From Annulohypoxylon bovei var. microspora (Eukaryota > Ascomycota > Sordariomycetes > Xylariales > Hypoxylaceae), in NCBI GenBank assembly GCA_022836615.1, contig MU405379.1, forward strand, positions 1-64,000: a stretch of 64,000 nucleotides of DNA, in the 5' to 3' direction. Within the stretch, counting starts at the first letter, position 1, and each line of letters begins with the position of its first letter. The position numbers and the translations under genes were made by a program. The notes below the pieces were generated by a model. It worked only from the letters and a program-made list of their open reading frames with translations, did not search any database and was not told where the DNA came from. This document shows positions 35,080 through 44,735 of this stretch, one piece after another.

Positions 35080-35696
35080 ATTTCTGAGTCTTTTCATATA
35101 ATTTAGATCTATTAACAAATAGAAGAAAGTAACAGAAGATTAATAAAAATAATAATTTTACAAAAGTCAATGAATCTACTGTAATGTGATGAAATCAAGC
35201 TGAAGATCCTAGGTCGAATTGGCTCAACAAGGTAATAGACCGGGTATACCCCGGCAATTGCAATTGAACCCGAATGTATCGGTACGATGAACATCGCGAT
35301 AAGTTGTATCATCACTAATTTACCTAAGGTGTTAAGGCGCGAATTTAAAATAGTTCCGATTTTACCTGTTGCTCCCTCTCAAGTAAAAGCGTCGATATGC
35401 GATACATGCCGTATATCTCTTCGCAGCTCGAGACAACACCTGATACCTGCAAAATGCCCGAATGCGGCCAAACCTTGTGAGGGCTTTCGTTGTGTAAAAA
35501 TATGTGTGAATGCAGCTCCGGTATCTTATGTACATCATTAAGCCTGACAAAAGAGAAAGAGTTGTCCACCGCCGTGTCCGCCGTCGGGGACACCGGTCCA
35601 GGGGTTCTCCAGGCTTGAATATTCGCCGTACCCTTCTCTATTCTCCCCGTCTCCCTTTTCCTTGTCGTTATTCCTGTCATCTCTCTCCCTCTCTCT
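35080..35696. other. Intergenic region (0.6 kb)
   Basis: Promoter of the Hv1 gene and 3' region of the complex I gene; a CT-dinucleotide run lies at about 35680-35703, ending at the complex I stop codon. No gene was seen. Confidence 0.5.
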
Positions 35697-36626
35697 CTAC
35701 CTCCTATACCACATGCGCGTGATCCTGGTGTTCCGCATCTTGCGCTGCAGCTGGAAGATGCCGTACATGAGGGCCTCGCTGGTGGGGGGGCAGCCGGGGA
35801 CGTAGATGTCGACGGGGACGATGCGGTCGCAGCCGCGCACGACGCTGTAGCTGTAGTGGTAGTAGCCGCCGCCGTTGGCGCAGCTGCCCATGCTGACGAC
35901 CCACCGCGGCTCCGGCATCTGGTCGTACACCTGGCGCAGCGCCGGCGCCATCTTGTTCGTCAGCGTGCCCGCCACGATCATCACGTCCGACTGCCGCGGC
36001 GACGCTCGGAAGATGATCCCGAGCCGGTCCTGGTCGTATCGCGGCGTCGACAGGTGCATCATCTCCACGGCGCAGCACGCTAGCCCGAAGGTCATGGGCC
36101 ATAGCGAGGACTGGCGCGCCCAGTTGGCCACCTGGTCGAGTGTGGTCCTGGAGATGGTGGGTTAGCTTCAGCTCTCGCAACTTCTGCGCATTATATATTT
36201 ATATATATTTATGTATGTATATATATATGTGTGTTGTATATGTGTGTATATGTAGGGGCGAGTATGACGTACAGGGCATATTGCATGACGCCCTTCTTCG
36301 GTTCTTCGCTGAGAAGTGGTACTTCTTTGCGCTGGCGGTGCGCGAGGCCGGTGGAGGTATGAGGCGTCACCGAAGTGGCATCTTTCTTAGGGGTGGTCGA
36401 GATAGCGGCGACGGATTGGAAAGGGACGAGAGTACGAGTTGTCGGCTTGACTGGAGATTAATGTTAGTATATATATTTACGTATTTTTATGTGTATTTAT
36501 ATATGTCTAGGTATATGGTATGTATACAGGGGGCGAAGCTATCGGAGGAGTGATGAGGGATGAGGCGGGTCGTGGTAACAAACCTCTCAGAGCCAAGGTG
36601 GCTGCTCTTCTCGAGGAAGACAGCAT
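35697..36626 (-). CDS. nuo19.3: NADH:ubiquinone oxidoreductase PSST/20-kDa subunit (NDUFS7)
   Basis: Three exons: 36626-36528, 36445-36273 and 36147-35697, encoding 240 residues. The N-terminus (MLSSSRRAATLALRGLLPRP) is a mitochondrial targeting sequence rich in Arg and Ser and lacking acidic residues. The mature part is nearly invariant: QYALTTLDQVANWARQSSLW, FGLACCAVEMMHLSTPRYD, SMGSCANGGGYYHYSYSVVR and VDIYVPGCPPTSEALMYGI. The two adjacent Cys of ACCA plus those of GSCA and PGCP are the ligands of iron-sulfur cluster N2, which passes electrons to ubiquinone. At the exon 2 boundary a canonical CCAG lies five bases before the CAAG used here; only the downstream site keeps the frame with exon 1. 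Simple TA repeats lie in intron 2. The gene sits beside another mitochondrial gene (rhomboid protease), same strand. Confidence 0.96.
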
Positions 36627-37465
36627 CGTTTCGATCGTCAATTGATGATATCCAGGGTTGTTTGATATATGACGGAACTTGTAGGTTGAGTGGAGAGGTT
36701 CTGTAGATGAGGAGGACGGGATATAGGGCTGTCGAAGGGTCAATGATATCTATTATCAATCGATCGGCTACATCTACGCGGACGGAGTGACGGACGATGG
36801 CGGATTCTCGTTAAACCTCGACCTACTTTTTTGCCGCTTCGCTAATCAAGAAATGCCTCTATCCGACTGGTCCAATCTCTTCGGCATATGAATAATCCGT
36901 TCCACAATGCCCCCACGCCGCCCCACTACGAGTAATGACCTCAGTGCGGGCAGCTGCCACCAATTGAAAAAATACAATTACAACTCTTTACGCTTTATCA
37001 AATACTTATTCATTATACTGGGTATCGAACGGACATATGTATATATGCATAGCAATGAGTAGCAGCAGCATTGAGTTACCTCTTTGAAATCCTTCATTGT
37101 TTCTTAAACAATGGGAACACATGCTAGAATTGTAATTCTAAGGAGGGTATCCAGTAAATATACTAACTTACTCCTCTACAAGTGGAATATATAATGGTCC
37201 TTGACTCCTTATCCCATATAGCTCGCTTGCTATTTATCTCTTGAACCATTTCTATTCATCATCTTCTCCTCTCCTTTTATATCTTTGAAAGTCAGTGAGG
37301 TTGGATCCCGGGGAAGAACCGTGTCCTCCCGTAAGGAGGTGTGGGCGGCAGCTAAGTGTGGATGTATTAAACCATTATCGAAGCCTCGTCATGCTCCTCC
37401 TTGTTTGTCAGCCAGATAGCTATAGGCACGTGCTAGAATCGGATATTTCTATTCGTCTAGGCCCA
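36627..37465. other. Intergenic region (0.8 kb)
   Basis: Promoter of the complex I gene and 3' region of the rhomboid gene. A poorly conserved 66-codon frame at 37295-37495 is not convincing. Confidence 0.45.
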
Positions 37466-38575
37466 TCATATCATTTTCAAGCGCTTCATCCATAGAAACG
37501 CAGACTGGCAGGTAGGATGCCACAAGTTCTTCTGCCCGTTGAAGTACGCATACGCGGACCCGATCGCTAGCCCGCTCAGATGTGCGGCATGTGCGACAGA
37601 AATGTACGGTATCCCGATAAAAAGCCCGAATGTTTCGAATAACACCGTAGCAGTCATCATGTCCCGAGCAGAGAAGGCTCCTGGTATGAATAGGATGCCA
37701 ATTTGTTCATCAGGGTTCATTGTAGCCCAGGCTCCTATCACTACGATATATGTTAGTAATCGACTGCAAATATAGGTTAACAGTACGACGGTAGTTAGCC
37801 ATGAACCTCAAAACTTACGAGCCATGATTACGCCGCTGGCACCCGAAGCCGGTGCGAAGCGGTTGATTCGATAGGTCCGCGTCGGCAGTATAGTTCCTAG
37901 ATGGTTCCCTAGCGATGAGAGGATACCGGCTGAAAGGTAAAAGGCAGCAAAGTGGCTACCGTTGCCCCGGAATATTCGGGACCGCGCGACCTCGGGAGCG
38001 AACTGGAGTAGCACAACTGTATTGACCGCAACGTGAAAAAGGCCGGCGTGACCAAATGCAGAGGTTAGGAGCGTGTAATTGGGACTGAGGGCCGGTACGT
38101 GGCAAAAAAACCGCTCTACGGAACCGAGAGTAAGGGAATTAGCCCCGACAAGACTGACGTTGAGAGCCGCGGCGCATAGAGTCAACTTCTCCGCATCCGT
38201 GTATCCCCGGAGTATCGTCGAGAGCTGCCCTGTGGGGAGCCACTTCGCCGCCGCCGTCTGTGGGCGGGACGGGATGCGATGAGAGCTATTCCCACGCTTT
38301 CTAACGTCGTCTAGGTCGTCGTACGAATTAATAGCATCTTCCTTGTAGTCTCCCCTCTGCTTGACAATCCGGACCTCGCGGTAGACGTTGTACGTGGCGC
38401 ACCCAACGTAGATGGTGGCCGTAGCAGCAATAGCCCACAACGTCGGCCTGAGAACCGGGACCTTAGGCAGGTCTATTCCCGAAATGAACGACCCGAATCC
38501 GCGTTTTGACGGGCCGGCCCTGGCCGGACTGCGATGTGCTGATAGCGAGATTCTTTTAAGCTGGAAACGCAACAT
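37466..38575 (-). CDS. PCP1: Mitochondrial rhomboid protease (Pcp1/PARL type)
   Basis: Two exons, 38575-37819 and 37740-37466, encode 343 residues; the 78-base intron has GTAAGT, ACTAAC and TAG signals. The start is the first ATG (MLRFQLKRISLSAHRSPARA), a typical mitochondrial presequence. After an isolated membrane segment near residue 45 (LWAIAATATIYVGCATYNVY) comes the six-segment rhomboid core. The catalytic Ser is in FAPASGASGVIMA, just before the splice site. The catalytic His is in VAHAAHLSGLAIGSAYAYF. HAGLFHVAVNTVVLLQFAPE fits the conserved H-x3-H-x3-N segment. Pcp1/PARL enzymes cleave inner-membrane proteins, for example in dynamin maturation and mitophagy control. The 1+6 topology supports the mitochondrial subfamily. 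Confidence 0.93.
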
Positions 38576-38999
38576 TTTCAAGGGCCTTAATGTTGCGCCG
38601 CGGGTTAGATAACTAGTATATTATATATAGTAGTCATCAAATAATCCAGTTCCGGCTTTAGGCTACTTTGGCTATCTATGTGATGCACATTTGGAAAGTG
38701 GAGGGAACCGCGAGGTCAGGTAGATTGTGATGAAGTTTAGGGCATCTTTTTGTGAGTGTTAACGAAGGAAGCTGAGCTTCGTAGGCGGCTTTACGCCAGC
38801 TGCCAAACACCTGAGCCGGGGTGGCAGCTGTCTGATTGCGCCACATTAAATGCCACACTGTCATAAACAAGCCATCCATCCCTTTTGCTTTTGGCATCTT
38901 GGCAAATATTATTTATTTCTTCTAAAGCCCGGCTCTAGATACCAGCTTAACTTACTACCTACCCAAGCAGCCCAAGGCCTCGTTGTCCATCTAGACATG
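38576..38999. other. Intergenic region
   Basis: Short promoter of the rhomboid gene and 3' region of the GNAT gene; no further feature was seen. Confidence 0.5.
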
Positions 39000-39826
39000 T
39001 CATCGCCTGAACTCCTCTAGCCTCTTCCTCTGCTTGCCCTCGCTATCGAAGTTTGAAGGATCTAGCCAAGCTTCTAGAGCTTGCTTGATACTAGGCCATT
39101 CGTCGTCAACCATCGAGAACCAAGCAGTATCTCTGCTACGGCCTTTAGCGATCATGTGCTTTCTAAAAAGACCTTCGAACGTGAACCCAAGGCGCAAAGC
39201 CGCTCTTCGGCTCGGGGCGTTAAGCGCATTGCACTTCCACTCGTATCTCCGGTAGCCCAAGTCTTCAAACGCGTGCCGTGCCATCAGATACTACACCGAA
39301 GGTCAGTGATGATTCAAGCAACACTAATCTAGAAGGTCTAGAAATGTCTCTCGAATAATAGGGGACAATGGAAGTCGACGTTACATACCATGGCCTCGGT
39401 AGCAGCCGGCGTACGTTGTAATTTCGGCAAGAATAGTAGGTTGCCGACCTCGACGCAACGGTTGCCGGTTTCAATTCGCATGTAACTGGCCATGCCGACG
39501 ACCTCGCCTTTATCGTTATTGTCCGTAGTGTTTTTATCCCGACCATTCAATATGATAGCATAAAAGACCGGATCCTGACTAGCCTCCTTGGTCTTGAGGC
39601 TGGCTCGAAATACGGCAATGTCATCGTACGGCTCGTCAAACAAGTAATCCCAGAGATGTGCATTCTCCGGTCCTGATACATGCGGATAGAGGTGATCTGC
39701 ATGTTGTGTACTGGACAAGCCGAGTAGTGTAACGTGTCGGCCAACCAACCTCGTCTCCCGGGATGGACGTTGAGCCGCGTTACCACCGACAGGTGCGCCA
39801 AGGGGGTTAGGGGTCCGGCTTGTCAT
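39000..39826 (-). CDS. GNAT-family N-acetyltransferase
   Basis: Two exons, 39826-39389 and 39290-39000, encode 242 residues; the 98-base intron is phase 0 (GTATGT, GTGTAG). The sequence follows the acetyltransferase-3/RimJ-like GNAT subgroup: VGRHVTLLGLSSTQHADHLY at the N-terminus, FYAIILN and GEVVGMASYMRIETGNRCVE as central strands, and GNLLFLPKLQRTPAATEAMY as the acetyl-CoA pyrophosphate-binding region, completed across the intron. WKCNALNAPSRRAALRLGF is the conserved C-terminal GNAT segment, and FRKHMIAKGRSRDTAWFSMV matches the family end. Relatives acetylate small molecules or protein N-termini, and many fungal members are uncharacterised. No neighbour suggests a substrate. Confidence 0.9.
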
Positions 39827-40644
39827 TTTTACTATTGTATCTAAGGATATGAAAGAAGAAAAAAAGATTAGGTGTTCTACATCAAAATATCATCGGGAGC
39901 TACTATCAATCACCGAATATACCTATAGCGTATGAATACGCCGCCGAACTCGCTTAGTCCCTGCATAACCCACTGGACCAATCAAGTTAAGCATCTAATT
40001 TAACATCTCTAGCCATAGACTTGCTGAAGAGTTTCAATAATACCTAGGCAGGTAGGTACTTAGTATTATATGATGCTAGATGATTACTGAAAATAGTTGA
40101 TATTGTCAAGACTACAAATCTGTAACTACCTAGTAGAAATAGCATAAGATAGAAGGATGGATACGCAGAAGCTTGATCGAGTTTATTCGCACCGTGTGGG
40201 GTCGGGTCTGGGCAGTCTGGGGAAAAAAGCTTGGTGAGCTTTTATGTACGATCAAAAGGTCTTCTAGAACATTAAGAAACTGTTGTCTTTCCCTCATAGC
40301 AATCACGTCAACTCCCTAATTGTTTACCCCAGATTAACTTGACAGCCCCATGTCTAGTAATGATCAGAGATCTATAATTAGATAAAAGGCTATGAAGATT
40401 TCTTTGATGTCATTTCACAATCCGATTTTGTTAATTTTATATACATATTCAGTACCAATGAATTGTTTCATCGCGCTGACACATTCCCACAGGACTTTCG
40501 AACCGAGCATAAGAATATCGTCATATCTTACTGAGAAGTAAAGCTGAAGGATTCACATGGAATTAAACCTTGGATCCTACCAAAACGCCACCAATACAGT
40601 ATCATGAAGTGAACTCGAATGTCACTTCAAACCCATTTCCCTTT
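39827..40644. other. Intergenic region (0.8 kb)
   Basis: AT-rich, with TACCTAGGCAGGTAGGTAC-type words at about 40041-40062. No gene was seen. Confidence 0.5.
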
Positions 40645-40972
40645 TCAAGCACAGTACGCGTTGCAGCTAGCGTCATAGGTACATGAGCCTTGTCCCGTCG
40701 GTCCTCCACACATAGAGGCGAAAATCATCGCGCCGTTGTCACCTTGGCATTTGACCTAAGTCGAACAATAATTAGCAAGATATATTCTAACATAGAACGA
40801 TGACGACCGTTATCGAACGTACCATAATTCCGTCTGGAGTGCAACCCGTAGTGGCGTTGTTGCATGGTGAATGAATCTCGCCTGTCCAGCACGTCGCCCT
40901 TGGCAGCACTGATGCCGATGCTAAAGAGAAGGAGGCAGAGAGAAGGACGAAAGCGTAGTTCTTGAACATCAT
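40645..40972 (-). CDS. Small secreted cysteine-rich protein (86 residues)
   Basis: Two exons, 40972-40823 and 40755-40645; the 67-base phase-0 intron has GTACGT and TTAG. A clear signal peptide (residues 1 to about 20, MMFKNYAFVLLSASFSLASA) is followed by VLPR, a possible processing site. The mature peptide has eight Cys, at 28, 37, 44, 53, 66, 75, 81 and 85, enough for four disulfides. The second half is Gly-rich (MCGGPTGQGS). Without the splice three Cys would remain; with it the number becomes even and the protein ends CNAYCA. I do not recognise a named family. Size, secretion signal and cysteine content fit candidate effectors, antimicrobial peptides or hydrophobin-unrelated surface proteins. 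Function unknown. Confidence 0.78.
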
Positions 40973-42234
40973 ATTGGCTAGATTTTGAGTTCTTTTCTAT
41001 TTCTTGTAATGGTGTTTATTTCGTTTGGCTGGATCGTTAAACAGGATAGTTGAAGATCAGGAGTCAAGGCCAAGCTTACTTATAAATAAAATTTATTCTC
41101 TTCTACGCGCAACGTGATAGTTGCATGGATAGGGTACAGGCCTGGCCACTCTATACATCGTATACCTAGGTAAGCATTCGTACTGCTGATCATTTAATTT
41201 ACCCGTCACCAGAGGCTTCCTTATAATGATACGAATCGTCATCATTCAGCCTGTGAGAGGAATGACAGCTACCCGAAATGGTTGGTCGTATTGGTGGTCT
41301 AGTTCCCGGTGCCCCTTCAAGGGTAAGATCAGCTGTTGCAGGGCCATGCTGTAAGGTACTCTCAGCTGCAGCGCCGCATAACTTCTGGCCTTCTATATCA
41401 GCTACCTAGAACCAATGAAAGTTGTGTGTGCTCCAGCTGTATGTATCGCATGAAGGCATATTTTTAGAATGGACACAGTGTACATCGTACATCTCATTCC
41501 CAAAGTGCTCACCCGATCTGTGTACAACGTGGCATCAGCCAACCCTTACCTCATATTCCATAAAGACAGGAGATTTAAAGTCTCGTCGTCTTCTAGGCCA
41601 ATCGCATATGTATAAAGTAGCAACTGATATACTTACCAAATTCATTGTGATTCTACACTCGGACATTCAAATGTTGAATGACTTGAGCGACACAGAATAA
41701 CCGATACATACCCCCCTTTTTCTTTTTTTTCTTTTTAAAAAATGAGGAGGGAGGGGGGAGGGCGATAGAAACGAAACTCCCAGTACTTATCGAATATACA
41801 TTATGTGTTATGTGAGTCTAGGTATTAAACATCGATTAACATGCGGCTATCGTGAGTCTCTGATCTCATTAAATCACCGAACAAAGCTATTATGAACAAA
41901 AGAATAGTTCTTAGATGTGTAGGTACCTAGGTATATATTACTAAGAGAGAATAAACAATGCCACGAAGCTCATCGGCTTGAAAACAATGGGATTGTATAA
42001 AACCATACACTTGTTTTACTACACAACCGAGAAACAAGTGAAAGCTTATAAAGGGTTTGTTGATAATACAAATACCTAGGTATGAATCAATACCTCCTAT
42101 ATTTCTCGTATCACGTCGCTATATAACCATCAGATTTAGCAACTGGTTATTCATTCGCACTCTCGATATACATCTCTGCGACTAATCTATCACCGAGACA
42201 AATTATCTATCTTTCGGAAAGACTACTCGGAAAT
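40973..42234. other. Intergenic region (1.3 kb)
   Basis: Divergent promoters of the small secreted protein and the Lys/Glu-repeat gene. It holds a pyrimidine-rich then purine-rich stretch (about 41710-41765) and several CCTAGGTA words. No gene was seen. Confidence 0.5.
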
Positions 42235-44352
42235 ATGGCGCTTACAGACTCTCCCGAATCTTTAAACTGGGCTTTTGCTCATGTTTCTCAAGTCCATGGT
42301 ATTCGCCCCAAGACGGATAGCAAGGCTTCTGGCAGTACTCGCCCTAAGTCAGACAGCAAGGCTTCCGGTGCTCGCTCCAAGACAAAGAATCGAGGGTCTA
42401 AACGAGATGAAGAGGTTCGAGAAGAGAATAGAAGAAGAAGAGAGAGAAAGGTAGATCAACGAAAGAGGATAGAACAGTTACAGGCAGAGGAAAGAGCAAA
42501 CTGGATACGATCCCAAAAAGTCTGCTTTGATCTAACTGATTCCCCACCTCCAGAGGACCCACTGCCAGAAGAACTACGCCGACAATGGGTTGAGGGCGCA
42601 AAATACGGAAATGGTCTTGGTAGACCACAGATCGATCTGGGATTAAGGCCAACAACAAACCAGTTAGATGATGCAAGACGCCAGCAGCTACTTCGCCGAC
42701 AGCTACGGCGAGAAAGACGGGAGAAGCGGGAAAATCCAGAAGGATCCCAGAAAGGAGAAGGGTCTGAGAAGGAAGAAGGGTCTGAGAAGGAAGAAGGGTC
42801 TGAGAAGGAAGAAGAGTCTGAGAAGGAAGAAGAAAAGTCCGAGGAAGAAGAGTCTGAGGAGGAAGAGTCTGAGGAGGAAGAAGAGTCTGAGAAGGGAGGA
42901 GGGTCTAAGAAGTCGCCCGCAGCAAAGAAGGGAGGCGGTAAAAAGGTTGGCCCAAAACGTCCCGTCTTGCCGCCTTTGGATTCCGAGCTGAGTCGGCTGG
43001 CACGGGAGCGCAGGAGAAAGACTCACAGAAAAGCTAAGAAGGCAGAATCAAAGCCGACGTCGAAGAAGTCGCGAGGTAAAAGACAATCAGCGTCATCTGC
43101 TCCGGCTCCTTCGGCTTTTAGACCAATTAACGATGGTATCCTTTCTACACTTGCGGTGCCTTTCGAGCATCTTCCCTTCCTACCTAACGACAACCTTCTC
43201 GAAATGGTCGGGGGTATCTCCGGCAGGGACCGTATTCAGCTAGCGCTCCTGTTGCCAGAAGTCTTCCTCTCGAACACAAGAATCAACTTGATGGGCCTGG
43301 ATCGCGGGTTTCTGAATAGATTTTCGCAACCTGGCGAACTTCCTAGCCCAGGTGATGGAGCTCCCGCTGTAATGCTTCGGCAGATCGTAGACGAGATCCT
43401 CGCGCTTAATTCCGAGGTTTACAGAAACAACCTAAGAATCTCACTCCCTATTGTCGCGGAGGCCTTGGCTGCTAACCTAGAAGCCGGCGACGACGCAATG
43501 GGCGACTTGATCCGCTACATGGTCGGACTGTCCGGCCCTATGCCCGCGGAGCAGATCAACCGAATTGCCCAAGGCAGCGTCGATGGTGCAAGAAGAGTCC
43601 TAGAAGAAAACTTCACATTGATGAGGTTCCAGACGATCCACGGCCCGGACGCTCAAAGAGGCGCGGAGCTGCTCCTCCAGCTTGCGGACCTCCGGTCGCC
43701 GAGTCTTAGGTGGACCCGGACCTTGTTTAGGGTGGGAGGGGAGGACCCGGTCATTGCAGGCCGACTCTTATACTCGGCCATCCGTGACCAGCAATCGGAG
43801 ATCGTCACATGGTTGCTGAACCACAATTGTACGGTCTCCTCCCAAGCGGTCTACCATGCCATCGCGCTGGATGACAGACGGCTCGTTAGAAGACTTACGC
43901 GACGACAGGACAGCTTTACCGCGGCGCCCCCGTTCGGATATGTAGCATCCCAAGATAGACGAGACGAAGAGATAATGTTTGAGGACCCACGACTTACCCA
44001 CAGAATGGCTGATATATGGGCGACTCTGCAGCTGAGCCCTCTAGAAGCTGCGCTCATCATGCGCAATACTAGGCTGGTTACGTTCTTTTTGAATCGAGAT
44101 CAACTCGTCACTGAAGTGGTAAGAGACCGGATCATATCGAGCCTCGAAGATATCGTGCGAGCCGAGGTGGCCAATTCATCCGACAGACCAACCCAAGTCA
44201 CCAGAATCATGAATCTACTACCGTCTGATGCGGACATATCCGGTTTTATCAACAATGCGCGCCTGATTCTGGGCGGCGAATTTGGTCGTTCCGTTGACGA
44301 GGATGTCCTAAATACGTACGAGAAAAATCGGAGTACTCGTAAGCAGACATAA
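42235..44352 (+). CDS. Lys/Glu-repeat protein with divergent F-box/ankyrin-like C-terminus
   Basis: Single-exon gene of 705 residues. Residues 1-160 are charged and disordered, including two near-copies of a DSKASG motif. Residues about 168-230 are a low-complexity Ser/Glu/Lys array encoded by a degenerate 18-base tandem repeat (GSEKEE units). Residues about 235-290 are strongly basic (RRKTHRKAKKAES). The C-terminal 400 residues look folded: FEHLPFLPNDNLLEMVGGIS resembles an F-box start, and segments such as LLYSAIRDQQSEIVTWLLN and SPLEAALIMRNTRLVTFFLN resemble ankyrin-type helical pairs. These assignments are weak; I do not recognise a named family. A nuclear location is plausible from the basic tracts. 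Confidence 0.75.
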   Translation: MALTDSPESLNWAFAHVSQVHGIRPKTDSKASGSTRPKSDSKASGARSKTKNRGSKRDEEVREENRRRRERKVDQRKRIEQLQAEERANWIRSQKVCFDLTDSPPPEDPLPEELRRQWVEGAKYGNGLGRPQIDLGLRPTTNQLDDARRQQLLRRQLRRERREKRENPEGSQKGEGSEKEEGSEKEEGSEKEEESEKEEEKSEEEESEEEESEEEEESEKGGGSKKSPAAKKGGGKKVGPKRPVLPPLDSELSRLARERRRKTHRKAKKAESKPTSKKSRGKRQSASSAPAPSAFRPINDGILSTLAVPFEHLPFLPNDNLLEMVGGISGRDRIQLALLLPEVFLSNTRINLMGLDRGFLNRFSQPGELPSPGDGAPAVMLRQIVDEILALNSEVYRNNLRISLPIVAEALAANLEAGDDAMGDLIRYMVGLSGPMPAEQINRIAQGSVDGARRVLEENFTLMRFQTIHGPDAQRGAELLLQLADLRSPSLRWTRTLFRVGGEDPVIAGRLLYSAIRDQQSEIVTWLLNHNCTVSSQAVYHAIALDDRRLVRRLTRRQDSFTAAPPFGYVASQDRRDEEIMFEDPRLTHRMADIWATLQLSPLEAALIMRNTRLVTFFLNRDQLVTEVVRDRIISSLEDIVRAEVANSSDRPTQVTRIMNLLPSDADISGFINNARLILGGEFGRSVDEDVLNTYEKNRSTRKQT
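42760..42900 (+). repeat. In-frame 18-base tandem repeat in coding sequence
   Basis: Three perfect copies of GGGTCTGAGAAGGAAGAA start at 42760, followed by degenerate units built on AGTCTGAGGAGGAAG. All keep the reading frame, so copy-number change would alter protein length without breaking it. Confidence 0.9.
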
Positions 44353-44735
44353 GCTTGCGACGGGATTCCGAGGGGTGCGAATAAGATTATAAAAAGGAGG
44401 AAACAGTAAAAGCTGGCGGCACATACGGAGTCTTTCTCATATCTGTCTAGGTTGTCCTAGACTTTGCCATCCTTGTTTAAAAGTTTGTTTACAGTTATTG
44501 TTTCGAAGAATAATGTTTTTTTTTGTTTCTGGCGTTAGGTAGATGCATCTAGACCACCTAGGGCTACCAAATACATAGACCTTTATAACCATGCATTCTA
44601 CTACTATATTTATGACTGTATGACCTCATCACTCTGCTTAAATTTAGAAAACTATTCGCTGGTGTTTTTTTTTAATATATTTAATGTGTAAGTTAGATGA
44701 CCAGACCTTGAATATGTGAGACATTCTCCATCTAA
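44353..44735. other. Convergent 3' intergenic region
   Basis: Lies between convergent stops; AT-rich with T-runs. No other feature was seen. Confidence 0.5.
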
